NCBI GenBank assembly: GCA_022376515.1
Contig: WTXI01000010.1
Location: 372,001-436,000 of the forward strand
Direction: 5' to 3'
DNA: 64,000 nt
DNA from: Lactifluus volemus
Taxonomy: Eukaryota; Basidiomycota; Agaricomycetes; Russulales; Russulaceae
Below are positions 27,464 through 40,290 of the stretch, piece after piece. Position 1 is the first letter of the stretch. Each line of letters begins with the position of its first letter. The notes under the pieces are model-generated. The model did not search any database. It saw only the letters and a program-made list of their open reading frames with translations, and was not told the DNA's origin. The translations under genes and the position numbers were made by a program.

Positions 27464-28672
27464 GGGGAGCACATGGACAAGTTCGAGTCAAAGGGATGCA
27501 AACCGACCCGCACCTGGATAAGCTGACTAACATTCTATTGTTTGGCTCGTTGTTTGCTGTGAGAGGTATATAAGGCGCATCACCAATGCTCGTTATTGCC
27601 AAGTTCAATTTGACTTTACCCAGTGATGGTCATCTTTTTTTTTTTTGATTTGAAGTGGGCCTCTTTCTGCCCGGGCAGTGCTTTATATCTCCACCCTGCT
27701 CCGGTTCTGGTGAAGGGCCAAGAAGAACGAATTCTACCCGTCTAATCAGCGGGCGGATCGGTGCTTGAGAAGTGCAGATTTTCTCCTTTGTAAAGTCTGT
27801 TGCGGTTTTTTGCTACCACACATTTTGTATCTACCTTACCACTTGTATGCAATGACCTATAGTCTATACAAAATCTCTTGATTGATACACCAACTACCCA
27901 AAGAGTGCCAATCATCTGAAGATCCTGCTCATTGCCGGATGATTGATCTTGGTGGCATTCAATCCCAACACGTCCTCCGGCTTTCTGATGGTCAACTAGA
28001 ATTTTTGCGTCATAGGAAAAGATAATGGTACTGAAGCACTTCGAAATTGTAACTGAATGGACGATGGAATCCGCCGCCTGCTGTCCATACTATCGGACTC
28101 CGGGAAACAAAATGGTGGGATGAGACAAGAGATGACAGGAACAAACAGTTCACTTTGGGTTAGTGCAAAGATATGGGAGACATGGAAGATGGAAATTGAC
28201 TTACAGTAGTGCGAAGACGCATACAATATCGGAACTCTCACCCAATCAGACCAGCGAAAAAAAATACAGCACACTGTAGCGCTCAACGCGGAGCCACGGC
28301 TTGGGGGTTCTCAAATGATTGGGGCTGAACACGTCCTGTCACGCCACGTGATTATACATCACATAGACGTGACAGGGCATGTTCATGAGGAAATCGAAGA
28401 AGCTGTGCAAGCACAAGCAGAAGTGCCGAACCATAAGTAGAGTCGGCGTAGATTGTAAAATTTGCGCTGGTAGAGTATGCCGAAAGCGGGATTGGATTGG
28501 TCAAATATAAGCCAACCCCGCGAGATTGATCGCTGACGTAATGAGCAAGATGTTGGGGAATGGGGCAAACGTTCGCCCCAGCCCAGAAGCGGACAACGAG
28601 GACGATACCCTTTTTTATTACTCAAAAACATCAATTTCATCTTGACCAGCATTCTTTTTCTCCCCTGCAAAT
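27464..28672. other. Divergent intergenic region between TEL1 and ACC1
   Basis: About 1.2 kb shared upstream of two divergently transcribed genes. It holds a perfect 9-base inverted repeat enclosing an E-box at 28335-28376, about 300 bases from the ACC1 start, and a T tract near 27640. No coding frame is supported. Confidence 0.55.
28335..28376. promoter_or_regulatory. Candidate regulatory palindrome with central CACGTG E-box upstream of ACC1
   Basis: Arms CCTGTCACG (28335-28343) and CGTGACAGG (28368-28376) are exact reverse complements separated by 24 bases. CACGTG lies in the spacer at 28346-28351, and the left side reads TCACGCCACGTGAT. In yeast ACC1 is controlled by Ino2/Ino4 bHLH factors, and SREBP-type bHLH factors bind TCAC-based sites. 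Function here is inference from position and motif. Confidence 0.45.
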
Positions 28673-31600
28673 ATGGCTGCTTATGACCACTCCAAAGTCG
28701 CTCACTTTATTGGTTTGTCTTCATGTTTTACCACTCAATAGCGCCAATGTGTCATCTGTAAATGTATCTCTAGGGGGTAATTCACTCGACAGGGCTCCTG
28801 CGGGTCGTGTCCATGACTTCGTCAAAGCCAACGGTGGTCATACAGTCATCACCAAGGTGAGTATCATGAAGTAACTTACCATTATTCAGTCGTGCTGACT
28901 TCGAAGTAGATTCTTATTGCTAACAATGGTCTGTGCATTCAGCCCAATGTGTTGTGGGTGGGTATTGATTCTTTGCGCAGGTATTGCCGCCGTGAAAGAG
29001 ATTCGGTCGGTCAGGCAATGGAGCTACGAAGCCTTTGGTGATGACCGTGCTGTTGAGTTTACGGTGATGGCGACTCCAGAAGATCTGAAAGTCAATGCAG
29101 AATATATTCGCATGGCAGACCGATACGTAGAAGTCCCTGGCGGTACTAATAACAACAACTATGCTAACGTGGACCTCATTGTCGACGTAGCCGAACGTGC
29201 GGGGGTCCACGCTGTGTGGGCAGGCTGGGGCCACGCATCGGAAAACCCGCGCCTACCCGAGTCTCTTGCCGCCAGCAAAAACAAGATCGTCTTCATCGGT
29301 CCTCCGGGTAGCGCCATGCGGAGCTTGGGAGACAAAATCTCAAGTACAATTGTCGCACAGAGCGCAGAAGTCCCTACAATGGCGTGGTCAGGCACCGGGA
29401 TCTCAGAAACATTACTATCTGATGCTGGCTTCGTCACCGTCCCGGAACACGCTTATAAGGCCGCTTGTGTGACGAGTGTTGAGGAAGGCTTGAAGAAAGC
29501 GGAGCAGATTGGCTGGCCAGTGATGATTAAGGCCAGTGAAGGCGGCGGGGGAAAGGGTATCCGGAGAGTTGATGCTCCAGAAGGCTTCAAAAATGCATAC
29601 AGTGCGGTTGTGGGTGAAATCCCAGGTACGTATATGAGCATCAATTTCAGTTGTATCTATGAAGCGAGTGCACTCGATATTTCAGGTTCACCCATTTTCG
29701 TCATGAAGCTAGCTGGTCAGGCCCGTCATTTGGAAGTACAACTTCTAGCGGATCAATATGGCAATGCTATCTCTCTCTTTGGCCGCGACTGCTCGGTTCA
29801 GCGGCGTCACCAGAAGATAATTGAGGAAGCACCTATTACAATTGCCAATCCTGAGAAATTCGAAGAGATGGAGCGTGCTGCAGTTCGCTTGGCTAAACTC
29901 GTTGGTTATGTTAGCGCAGGCACAGTGGAATGTGAGTGATGCGCCCTTTGTGTACATATTATCCGGTCTTCTCAAAGGGTCTCGCAATAGACCTTTACAA
30001 CCATGCGGAAGACGTGTTTTATTTCCTCGAGCTCAATCCTCGCCTTCAAGTCGAACATCCAACTACTGAGATGGTGACAGGCGTAAACCTTCCCGCAGCC
30101 CAACTTCTTGTGGCGATGGGTATTCCCCTTCACCGGATCAAGACCATTCGTCAACTTTACGGCGTAGCACCACACGGCACGTCAGAAATTGACTTCGACA
30201 TGGTGAAGCCCGAGTCAAACCAGCTATTACGCAAGCCCCGTCCCAAGGGCCACGTGGTTGCGGTCCGCATCACTGCGGAGAACCCCGACGCTGGGTTCAA
30301 GCCCTCCTCCGGGGCACTGCAAGAGCTTAACTTCCGCTCCAGCACCAATGTTTGGGGATATTTCTCAGTTAACAGCGCCGGCGGGCTTCACGAGTATGCT
30401 GACTCCCAATTCGGTCACATTTTTGCGTACGGCCAAGATCGGTCCGAGAGCCGGAAGAATATGGTCGTTGCACTTAAAGAGCTCAGCATTCGCGGCGACT
30501 TCCGCACTACCGTCGAGTATCTCATCAAGCTGTTGGAACTTCAGGCGTTTGAGGAGAATACTATAACAACTGGCTGGCTGGACTCGCTGATCAGCAACAA
30601 GTTGACTGCGGAGCGCCCCGACAGCACACTCGCTGTCATCTGTGGCGCGGTAACTAAGGCCCATCTCGCATCCGAAGCATGTTGGTCCGAGTACAAACGC
30701 ATCCTCGACAAGGGTCAAGTCCCTTCCCGCGATGTGCTGAAGACGGTTTTTGGCGTCGACTTCATTTACGAAAACACCCGCTACTCCTTCACGGCTACCC
30801 GTTCCTCCCGCACTGCTTGGACTCTGTACCTCAATGGTGGCCACACGTCCGTTGGTGCGCGTCCACTCGCGGATGGCGGCCTCCTTGTACTACTTGACGA
30901 TAAAAGCCATTCGGTTTACTGGCGTGAGGAAGTCGGTGCTTTGCGTCTAATGGTGGATTCGAAGACGTGCCTTATCGAACAAGAGAATGATCCTACTCAA
31001 CTGCGTAGTCCTAGCCCTGGAAAGCTCGTTCGTTTTCTGGTCGACAGCGGTGACCACGTCAATGCCGGTGATGCTTTCGCCGAGATTGAAGTGATGAAGA
31101 TGTACATGCCTCTCGTGGCCTCTGAGGATGGTATAGTTAACTTTGTCAAGCAACCTGGGGTCACACTAGAACCGGGCGACATTCTCGGTATTCTCACCCT
31201 CGATGATCCTACCCGTGTAAAGCACGCAAAACCCTTTGACGGCCTTTTACCCTCATTTGGACCACCTGGTGTTACTGGGAATAAGCCCCACCAACTTCTT
31301 TCGTGGTATATTGATGTTCTGTCTAACATCCTCGAAGGATTTGACAACCAACCTGTCATGGCACCCTCCCTCAAAGGTCTTACGGACGTGCTTAAGAACC
31401 CGGACCTTCCCTATGCCGAGACATCTGCGATCTTGTCCTCGCTTTCTGGTCGCATGCCATCAAAACTCGAGGATCTGGTTCGCAATGCTATAGAAACAAC
31501 CAAGTCCAAAGGCCCCACTTCTGAATTCCCCGCTTCACGACTTAAAAAGATACTCGAACACTACCTCCTTGACAGTGTACGTCCTCAAGAGCGCACCGCA

Positions 31601-34600
31601 CTTCGTACCCGGATTGCTCCCCTGTTTGACGTCGTGGAACGTTACGTTGGCGGCCTCAAAGCCCACGAGGTACACGTGATTGCAGACCTCCTGGCGCACT
31701 ATGCAGACACAGAAAAGTTATTCGGCGGTAGTATCGAGGCCCGTGTCCTCAGCTTACGGGAGCAGTACAAGGATGATCTCGATAAGGTCGTCTCCCTAGT
31801 CCTCAGCCATATCAAGGCGCAAAGCAAGGCAAAGCTTGTACTTGCCATCCTTGATTACGTTAAGAAGACTGGCCTACCTGTATCCAATTCTGAAAGTCCT
31901 CTCTTCGAGGTTATCCGCAATCTTGCTGCTCTTGAGGGTCGGTCATCGACCCAAGTCTCACTCAAGGCAAGGGAAGTCTTGATCGCGGGTCAAATGCCGT
32001 CGTACGAGGAGCGCTCGATCCAGATGGAGGCCGTTCTTAAGGCTTCTGTGGGTAATACGTACTATGGGGAGTCTGACCTTGGTCAGAATAAGTGAGTTCC
32101 ATACAATATTCCTATCATGATTCCTATCTCACAAGTCTACAGGACTCCTGGCGCAGAGGTCCTTAGAGAGCTGAGCGACTCGAGGTATACTGTATTCGAC
32201 GTGCTCCCTGCGTTCTTTGTGAACAAGGATCCCTGGGTAACCCTCGGTAGGGTGCTTTGAACAGATGATGACACGATATCCCGCTGATCACCTCCAAAAG
32301 CTGCATTTGAAGTCTATGTACGCCGAGCATATCGTGCATACACCCTCCTTTCCATCGATTATGAAGAAGGCGATGGTACGGATGACGGAGAAGCCCCTAG
32401 TATCGTTACATGGAGGTTTAATCTCGGCCAATCGCACTCTCCACCGCAAACGCCGCTTCTAGACAAGCCTGGGTACATTTCCAATCATCGCCATTACTCA
32501 ACAGTTAACTCACAATTGTTTTCAGGGAGTCACCTCGTCGTCATGGCTCCGTTAGTGATCTCACATACCTGATCACCCACAACCAGTTCCAGCCCGTCCG
32601 AACTGGTGCTATTGCCTCCTTTGCGAACCTAGATGCGCTCACCCTTGGCTTTGAACATGTCGCCGCAACACTACCACTTTTCGACGAAGCGGAGTGCCGC
32701 CAGCGATATGGCGTCAACAGCCAGCCTCCCAATGTCCTGAATTTGGCGCTCCGAATTTTCAACGAGGCCGACGATATGTCGAATGCTGAATGGGCGGAGA
32801 AAATATATATCTTCGTCAACAACCAGAAGCACATCCTATCCCAGCGGGGCGTTCGCCGCGTTTCTGTTGTTCTCTGCCGCCGCGGACAATATCCCTGGTA
32901 CTACACCCTTCGGGATAGGGACGGTGTTTGGCAAGAAGAGCAAGCGATTCGCAATATCGAACCTGCGTTGGCATACCAGCTCGAGCTCAGCCGCCTCTCC
33001 AACTACAATTTAGAGCCGTGTCTTGTCGAGAGCAAGCAGGTCCATATATATCATGGCGTCGCCCGCGAGAATCAACTCGACCACCGCTTCTTCATCCGTG
33101 CTCTCATCCGCCCTGGTCGCCTTCGTGACAGTATGAATACTGCAGACTACCTTATCTCTGAGACCGATCGTCGCGTCACCAGTATCTGGATGCATTAGAG
33201 GTCGTCAGTGTCAAGCATCGTAACTCGGACTGCAACCATATCTTCATGAATTTCGTCTACAACCTCTCAGTCACCTACGAAGACGTTTTGGCAGCTGTGT
33301 CCGGCTTCATCGAGCGTCATGGAAAGCGCCTGTGGCGACTTCATGTCACCAGCTCGGAAATTCGCATCACCTTGGAGGACAGCGAAGGAAATGTCACCCC
33401 TATCCGCTGCATCATCGAAAATGTCTCTGGCTTCATAGTCAACTTCCATGGTTATCAAGAGATCACCACTGATAAAGGCACGACTATATTAAAGTCGATT
33501 GGAGAGAAGGGTCCACTGCACTTGCAACCTGTGAATCAACCTTATTCAACGAAGGAGTCCCTTCAGCCCAAGCGCTACCAGGCCCATCTCATTGGCACTA
33601 CCTATGTGTACGACTTCCCAGACCTCTTCTCGAAAGCACTACAGAATGTGTGGACCAAAGCTCGCGCTAATGACATATCACAATCACCGCCTAGGGTATA
33701 TCTGGAATCAAAGGAACTGGTACTGGACGAGAACGACCAAGTAGTCGAAGTTGACCGTACACCAGGCAACAACACCTTCGGCATGGTCGGCTGGGTGTTC
33801 ACCTTACGAACCCCGGAATATCCTAATGGTCGCAGCGTCGTTGTCATAGCGAACGACATTACCTACAAGATTGGCTCGTTCGGTCCGACAGAAGACCAGT
33901 TCTTTTATTTGGTCACGCAGTATGCACGTACACGGGGTCTTCCTCGTATCTATCTCTCCGCCAACTCAGGTGCTCGCATTGGCCTCGGTGAAGAGGCGCT
34001 CAACTTGTTCTCTGTGGCATGGATCGACAAAGACCATCCGGAGAAGGGCTTTAACTACCTTTACCTTACACACGAAAATTATCTGAAGCTCCAGGCGAAG
34101 TACGCTGGCGCTGTCCGGACAGAGGAGGTTAAAGAAGATGGCGAGCGTCGTCACAAAATTACTGATGTCATCGGCCTCCAGGACGGTCTTGGTGTCGAGT
34201 CGCTGAAGGGTTCCGGTCTCATTGCGGGGGAAACCTCTCGTGCATACGATGATATTTTCACCATTACCTCGTCACCGCTCGCTCTGTTGGCATCGGCGCC
34301 TACCTCGTTCGCCTTGGCGAGCGCGCAGTCCAGGTTGAGGGCCAGCCCATCATCCTCACTGGCGCCCCCGCCCTCAACAAGGTCCTTGGCCGCGAGGTCT
34401 ACACCTCCAACCTGCAACTTGGTGGTACCCAAATTATGTTCAAGAATGGTGTCTCGCATCTCACCGCGAGTAGCGACTTGGAAGGCGCGACACACATCTT
34501 GAATGGCTGTCATATGTTCCAGCAGTCAAGGGCGGAAAGCTTCCTGTTCGTATACCCGCGGATACCTGGGATCGTGAGGTCGGCTATGCTCCACCCAAGG

Positions 34601-35918
34601 GCCCTTATGATCCTCGCTGGTTGATTGAGGGCAAGTATGACGAAGCAACAAACGAATGGCTCAGTGGCTTCTTTGATAAGTGTTCCTTCCAAGAAACCCT
34701 TAGTGGCTGGGCACAGACCGTTGTCGTCGGTCGAGCCCGCCTTGGTGGCATCCCGATGGGCGTCATTGCGGTTGAGACTCGCACGATCGAACGTGTCGTC
34801 CCCGCTGATCCTGCCAACCCTGCTTCATTTGAACAGCGTATCATGGAAGCCGGCCAGGTCTGGTACCCGAACTCGGCATACAAGACCGCCCAAGCAATCT
34901 TTGACTTGAACCGCGAAGGCCTACCGCTCATCGTGCTCGCAAACTGGCGTGGCTTTTCTGGTGGTCAACAAGATATGTATGACGAAGTCCTGAAGCAAGG
35001 CTCAAAGATCGTCGATGGGCTGTCAGCATATAAACAGCCTGTCTTTGTGTACATTGTACCGAACGGGGAACTTCGCGGCGGAGCCTGGGTGGTACTTGAC
35101 CCATCAATCAACGCGGACGGCCAGATGGAGATGTACGCGGATGTTGAAGCGCGCGCCGGTGTGCTGGAGCCCGAGGGTATCATCGAGATCAAGATGCGCC
35201 GTGATAAAATAACTCAATTAATGGAACGAATGGATTCGCAGTACGCCGCCCTTAAGAAAGAGAGCAAGGATGAGTCCAAGACTGCTGAGGAACGGGCCGT
35301 CGCTGTCGCGTCGCTGGAAAAGCGTGAGGTGCTTCTTCAACCGACGTACAACAGATTGCGTTATTGTACGCCGACCTCCACGAGTAAGTTGATGACATCA
35401 CCGTGCTCTTGCACCGCTCAATGTCTGTTGCAGCCGTACTGGTCGTATGGAAGCAAAGGGTTGTGCTAAGCCTACTGTGTGGAAAGAAGCACGTCGCTAC
35501 TTCTACTGGGCGACGCGCGCTCGCCTTGCACGCTCGAATGCACTTGCGCAGCTCGCCGCTGCTTGTCCCAGCCAATCACGCGAATATCGCGAGCAGTTGC
35601 TTAACGACCTCTCTGGTGTCACCGGACAGTCGAACCACCGAGAAATCGTCGAAGCGATTGAGAATCTTGACCTCTCGTCTGCTATTGCACAGCTAAAGTT
35701 TGAGCACATCCAACAACTACTTGGAGATCGCACAAATTTGGTTGACGGGTTTGTTCGGTTGGTGGATGGCCTCACGCAGGATGAGAAGGCCATGATACTT
35801 GCTGCACTCAAGAACCGAGACGTCTCACCTGGTCCGTCGGATCTTGCATACCTTTTGGTTATCGTCTTACTGATAGTTGCGTTGTCCTTTAGGACCACCG
35901 TCCTACAGCACCGCTTGA
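28673..35918 (+). CDS. ACC1: Acetyl-CoA carboxylase, multifunctional eukaryotic type
   Basis: Catalyses biotin-dependent carboxylation of acetyl-CoA to malonyl-CoA, the committed step of fatty-acid synthesis, in the cytosol. Starts [17 protein letters not shown]. The biotin carboxylase part includes [29 protein letters not shown] (ATP loop) and [17 protein letters not shown]. The biotin attachment site is EVMKMYMPL (Lys near 31098). The long central region is followed by the carboxyltransferase: [42 protein letters not shown]. Length without introns is about 2,240 residues, as expected. Eight to nine short introns are supported, for example 28911-28980 side splits of ILIANNG and the last at 35832-35892, after which the protein ends GPPSYSTA. 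Four frame breaks of one missing base lie near 33185, 34267, 34502 and 35350, all inside conserved blocks. ORC1 starts only about 200 bases downstream. Confidence 0.96.
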
Positions 35919-36084
35919 TCGTGATTCGAATATTACGACCCCTTCATAGTTGCAAAAGAATACCCTATAGACTATTGTATGCTGTAGACGTATATACCGC
36001 CTGTTTTCCATAATTGTTACTGTAGTTGCATGAATGTATGTTTTAGATGGCGTCACAAAGTTCTTGTTCTTACCATGTGACCGG

Positions 36085-36090
36085 ACGCGT
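36085..36090. promoter_or_regulatory. MCB-type box (ACGCGT) upstream of ORC1
   Basis: An exact ACGCGT hexamer 36 bases before the ATG at 36126. MBF (Mbp1/Swi6 family) binds this sequence at G1/S genes in ascomycete yeasts. If translation instead began at 36047 the site would be coding, so its position also bears on start choice. Confidence 0.4.
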
Positions 36091-36125
36091 CGCATTCGTG
36101 ACAGTCTTTGACTTTCGCGTCATCC

Positions 36126-38718
36126 ATGACAAGTCCTCAAACACCGCGACGTTCCAAGCGTCATCATCCCAATGTTTTCACGCCAATAATCCCTCTTCAT
36201 TCTCGAGACCGCACGATGATAAATGGGCATCTCCACCATCCCATACTCGTAGCACCATCAACACAGACTTAGTTGACGATGAGCAGCCTACTGATCAAGC
36301 CTCCACAACTTTCTATCCCGATTTTGTGCGTTCTTACCGTATAGCTGAAAAGGGCGGAAAGGCGACATCAGACAAATTCTCTATTGGTGACACCGTACTG
36401 CTCGCAACTAATGCTAGAAGACCAAGCATTGGTGTTATAATCGCCCTCTGGCAAGTATCCAGAGCAGAGACCGACTTGCAGATGCTCGCAAGGGTACACT
36501 GGTTCCTCCGCCCCACAGAACTTGCGCAGTCACGCGCCAAGAGGGAACATCTAGAAGTACGCCTTCTTGTTCTCACCGACTACATCTGTAGAACCCGGTA
36601 TCTTTCACCAGAATGAGATATATCTATCCCTCAATGCAACTTCGGTTGTCGACACCTCTGCCATCCTCGCCCACTGCATCGTTTCATCCACCCCAACAAG
36701 GAGTCATAAACCCACCTCCTCGCGGTATAAAACTCCCGCCTCAGCGACAGAAAATACTTTCTGCGCCAATGCAGTAGACCCCCAACGTGGATTGTATTAT
36801 GCGCTCAACTGGGATACTCACCGGGAGCGGTCTCTCGAACGTGCCAAGGAAGAGGGCGTACAATGCAATTCTGATTCTCCGTGGGCTGTTGCTATTCAGC
36901 CAGTTACGCAGCGCCGTATGAAGACATCAGAGGTCGAGGAATATGCAGATGCAGAGTCTGGGGCAGGAAGCGATGAGGAGTACAGGAACGCATCAGGCGC
37001 TGAGTCCTCTAGTATCCACTCTGTTACTAGTGTCTTGCTTCCAGGTGATGGTGATTGTGCCGAGGCGCCTCGGACACCATCCAAGAAACGGAAACGGACC
37101 GCATCTGTGACTTCTACTAGAACACCCCGACGCAAACGTGAGGCACCAACATTGGCCGCCCCGACGCCACATTCGAAGCGTGCACTTCGTGCCCGCGCAC
37201 GACGACTAGCCATGCGAGCACCGCCACCCGAAATGGTTGGCGCCCTCGCCCTCGGTGAGGCGTCGACTGAGACCGACCCATCGCTACGTGCGATGCATGC
37301 GCTCCATGTTGGTGCGCGCCCCGAAGCTCTGCCTTGTCGTGCTGAGGAGTATGCACGAGTCATGCGTGCTGTAGAGGAATTGCTGGAGGAGGGTAGCGGC
37401 GGATGTATCTGTAAGTTTGTCGGCCTGTCTTCATTTTGTCAGTCATAGGGCGATACACTGATCGTCACCACAGACATTTCCGGGGTCCCAGGAACAGGGA
37501 AAACAGCAACCGTGCATGCTGTGGTGAGAGAGCTGAAGCGCATGGCGGAGCAGAACGTTTGTCCCCTGACAGTTTTACTAAGGAAAGTTGATGCGACAGT
37601 TGTTTTGAATAGGAAACCAACCCGTTCACGTACGTCGAGATCAACGGCTTGCGGATACCCGAGCCAAGCGCTGCATACACCCTGCTCTGGGAGGCGATCT
37701 CAGGACATGACACGGAAATTGATGGGCACATGCGCCTCAGCGCGAAGGTAGCCCTAAAACACTTGTCGCGTCATTTTGGGTCGTCTCGGCGTGCGGGACC
37801 AGGTGGTCACGCTTGGTCAGTCCTTTGTTATGTTGAACAAGTCGGTCGGTTGAAGATAAATACAGCGTGGTCTTGATGGATGAGCTGGACCAGTTAATGA
37901 CAGCTAAGCAAGACGTGGTGTATAATTTTTTCAACTGGCCGACGCTTGCTGGCGCAAAGTTGGTCGTACTTGCTGTAGCCAATACTATGGACCTTCCGGA
38001 GCGTGTCATGTCTGGCCGTGTTCGTTCTCGCCTCGGTGGGTAATTGTTCTCTCTTTCAGTGACAGCACTGACGGTTTTTGGCAGGCATGATTCGAATCAA
38101 CTTTCAACCGTATACGACACCTCAATTGGAGCAAATTGTACATGCTCGACTGGGAGGAAGTACCGACGTGCTCTCGACGGATGCGGTCAAATTCGCAGCC
38201 ATGAAAGTGTCGAGTATTTCCGGTGATGCCCGGCGCGTGCTCGACATTTGCCGGTATGTCCCTCGACCCATCAGCCGTACGTATCCCGCTAACCGGATTG
38301 TAGCCGTACAGTAGAGCTTGTACAGCCATTCAAGCGCGCGGCACGAACGGACGACGTGAAGGATGTCATTCGCGACTTGCAGAACTCGCCTACAGCTGCC
38401 TTTCTACGCTCCCTCTCTCTGCACGAACGCATTCTGCTTGCTGCGTTGCTCAAATGCGTACGCCGCTTGGGCGTCGACGAGATCCCGTGGGTAGAATTGC
38501 AACACCAGCACCATCTCTATTCGGGCGTATTTGCGGACAGCGCACCGGAACCGCGCGAGCTTGAAGGTGTGCTCGACGCGTTGCTTGCCGCGCGTGTTGT
38601 AGTATCGGAGCCACGTGGTACACGGCGCGTTGTGCTTAACTTGGAGCAGTTGGAGGTTGAGCGTGTACTTGGCGAAGTTGGTGGACAGCAATGGCGAAAT
38701 ATGCTAGGTGCTGCGTAG
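36126..38718 (+). CDS. ORC1: Origin recognition complex subunit 1 (BAH and AAA+ domains)
   Basis: The N-terminal BAH domain ([39 protein letters not shown], then [10 protein letters not shown] after the 55-base intron 36557-36611) is followed by a basic, acidic-patch linker with a TPSKKRKRT stretch. The AAA+ module has Walker A GVPGTGKT, Walker [11 protein letters not shown], sensor [12 protein letters not shown], arginine-rich [12 protein letters not shown], and a winged-helix end. Orc1 binds origins with Orc2-6 and drives ATP-dependent MCM loading with Cdc6. The linker and BAH separate it from CDC6. Start: ATG 36126 gives [12 protein letters not shown] with CDK-like sites but needs one missing base near 36215 to join the BAH frame; ATG 36047 is in frame but gives an atypical N-terminus. 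I prefer 36126. Introns also split GCIYISGVPG, the Walker B exon and DICRRTVELV. Confidence 0.93.
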
Positions 38719-39011
38719 ATACTATTACTGGAGCCTTTTGTTTCAATTTACCCTCTGCAAGGGGGCTACATGAAAATAGCCGTGGTGTCCATGTCATGCC
38801 TGATGTAGTGGTACCTGAGGGAGTTCCCACGGATGAAGGGCCGGGCCGATGACCTAATGGTAGGACGGAGAGCTAAAGCGTCTGTGCAGGGCTGAAACTG
38901 GAATGGTTCACGGATTATCAGCTAGCGCCCGCTCTCTGTCATTGTCTTGTACCCATCACTTACTTCATCTCATTTCATCTCATCTCGGTGTTACCACTCT
39001 CATCATATACC

Positions 39012-40196
39012 ATGCCACCACAACCGGGTGTCTTCCCTCTTCCATACGCCTCCACCCATAAGGCTCGAGCGAACCCAACCGAAATTCACAATAGTACGGC
39101 CGACTTGGTGACCAGTTATCCACCGCCCCCGCACCACACCATACATCACACGTCCTCCGCTTTATTTGCGGGGCCAAGTTCAAGACAGCACGGTGTGTTT
39201 TGTGTCTAATCTGCCCATCACGTATTTATGTGGTCATTCCTCACGTCACAGGCCCGAACATCGATGAGGGAAAGAAGGACCGAAGGCGTAAGGAGATCGT
39301 AGGGCGACTGGGAAAGGAGATGAACGATCGGCGCGACGAGTACGTGTCTCCTCGTCCTTCCTCCTTGTCCCACGCATATTCACACAGGTGGCGTCTGCGT
39401 CTCCAGCGGGCGTCAACATACCGAATCGATTTCTGCACTTCAGACCGTGGCCATGCAACTTGCCGCACGTCCAGAAACGCTCCCATCGTATACGCTGCGC
39501 CTGTACCCCCTCTCCATCGAACGTTCAGCGCTGCTCACGCAGCTAGCGGTAGAGGAACGGAATTCCCTCGAGAGCGCAGAGGCGGCCTACGAGCTAGAGC
39601 GCGAACATGTCGAGGAGGAATGGAAGCGCGGACGAGATAGGATACGAGAGCGACTTCTCGAGGGTATCGAGGAGCGGCGGCGGAGAGCGAGAGACGAAAA
39701 GGACGGAGAAGGGACCGTCAGCGGTAAGTGGCCTTCTTTTTGAAGGGGGTGTGTACCTAAAACTTTTCGTACAGAGGCGGCTCTTGACTCTCAGTCGCGT
39801 CCACACATCACTCGTAAACTTCGCAACAGACTCGGTACATCCCCTCCTCCAACCCCTCTCGCGTCGCATCCAAACGGGGTCCCGAACGGCACTGGCCCCA
39901 CTCCTCCCGGACCCGTCACCAACCCGCACTCACTCTCCGTAGACGAACTCCCGTCTCCCTTCCCACTACCACTTACTGCCACATCTCTACCCAACATGAC
40001 TGGCGGGAACTCGAATAGCAATGGCAGTAGGCGTCGTCCGAAGGGTGGAGGTTTTCAGGTCCAGGCGGTTGGGGGTCTTGGCAAAAGCGGTGCTAGCTTG
40101 GTTGGCTGTAAAGATACTGAGATTGATAGCGACCTGGGAGAGATCAGAAGAGGTAATAAACGACGGAGAGGAGGAGTTACCGTCCTGAAGCCATAG
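39012..40196 (+). CDS. SDS3: Sds3-like subunit of Sin3/Rpd3 histone deacetylase complex
   Basis: Four exons (39012-39192, 39252-39339, 39407-39723, 39775-40196) close to 335 residues with correct phases. The second and third exons give the Sds3 core: RRKEIVGRLGKEMNDRR, then SYTLRLYPLSIERSALLTQL and a long acidic/basic coiled coil (EERNSLESAEAAYELEREH, RERLLEGIEERRRRARDEK). The C-terminal part is Pro/Ser/Gly-rich with a conserved-looking HITRKLRNRLG and a basic end GNKRRRGG. Sds3 family proteins bridge Sin3 and the Rpd3 deacetylase in the nucleus. The third exon uses acceptor CTCCAG at 39406; an earlier CACAG would put the exon out of frame. Assignment rests on the domain pattern recalled from the family; a related Dep1/BRMS1-type member is the alternative. 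Confidence 0.8.
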
Positions 40197-40290
40197 CGAT
40201 ACTTTTGTCCCTACCTTGCTTGGATTCATTTGATTGTAGTACGACTTTGTATGTCACATAATTATCTTTCTTACCAGACACATCGACCTT
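40197..40290. other. Short intergenic gap
   Basis: Only 94 bases separate the stop of the SDS3-like gene from the start of the HDDC2-like gene on the same strand, so the promoter of the latter must be compact or overlap the upstream 3' region. Confidence 0.5.

Noticed and set aside
36557..36611. Apparent frame break in the ORC1 BAH domain
   Set aside because: A 55-base intron joins KREHLE to [10 protein letters not shown] in phase; the shorter 35-base alternative is out of frame.
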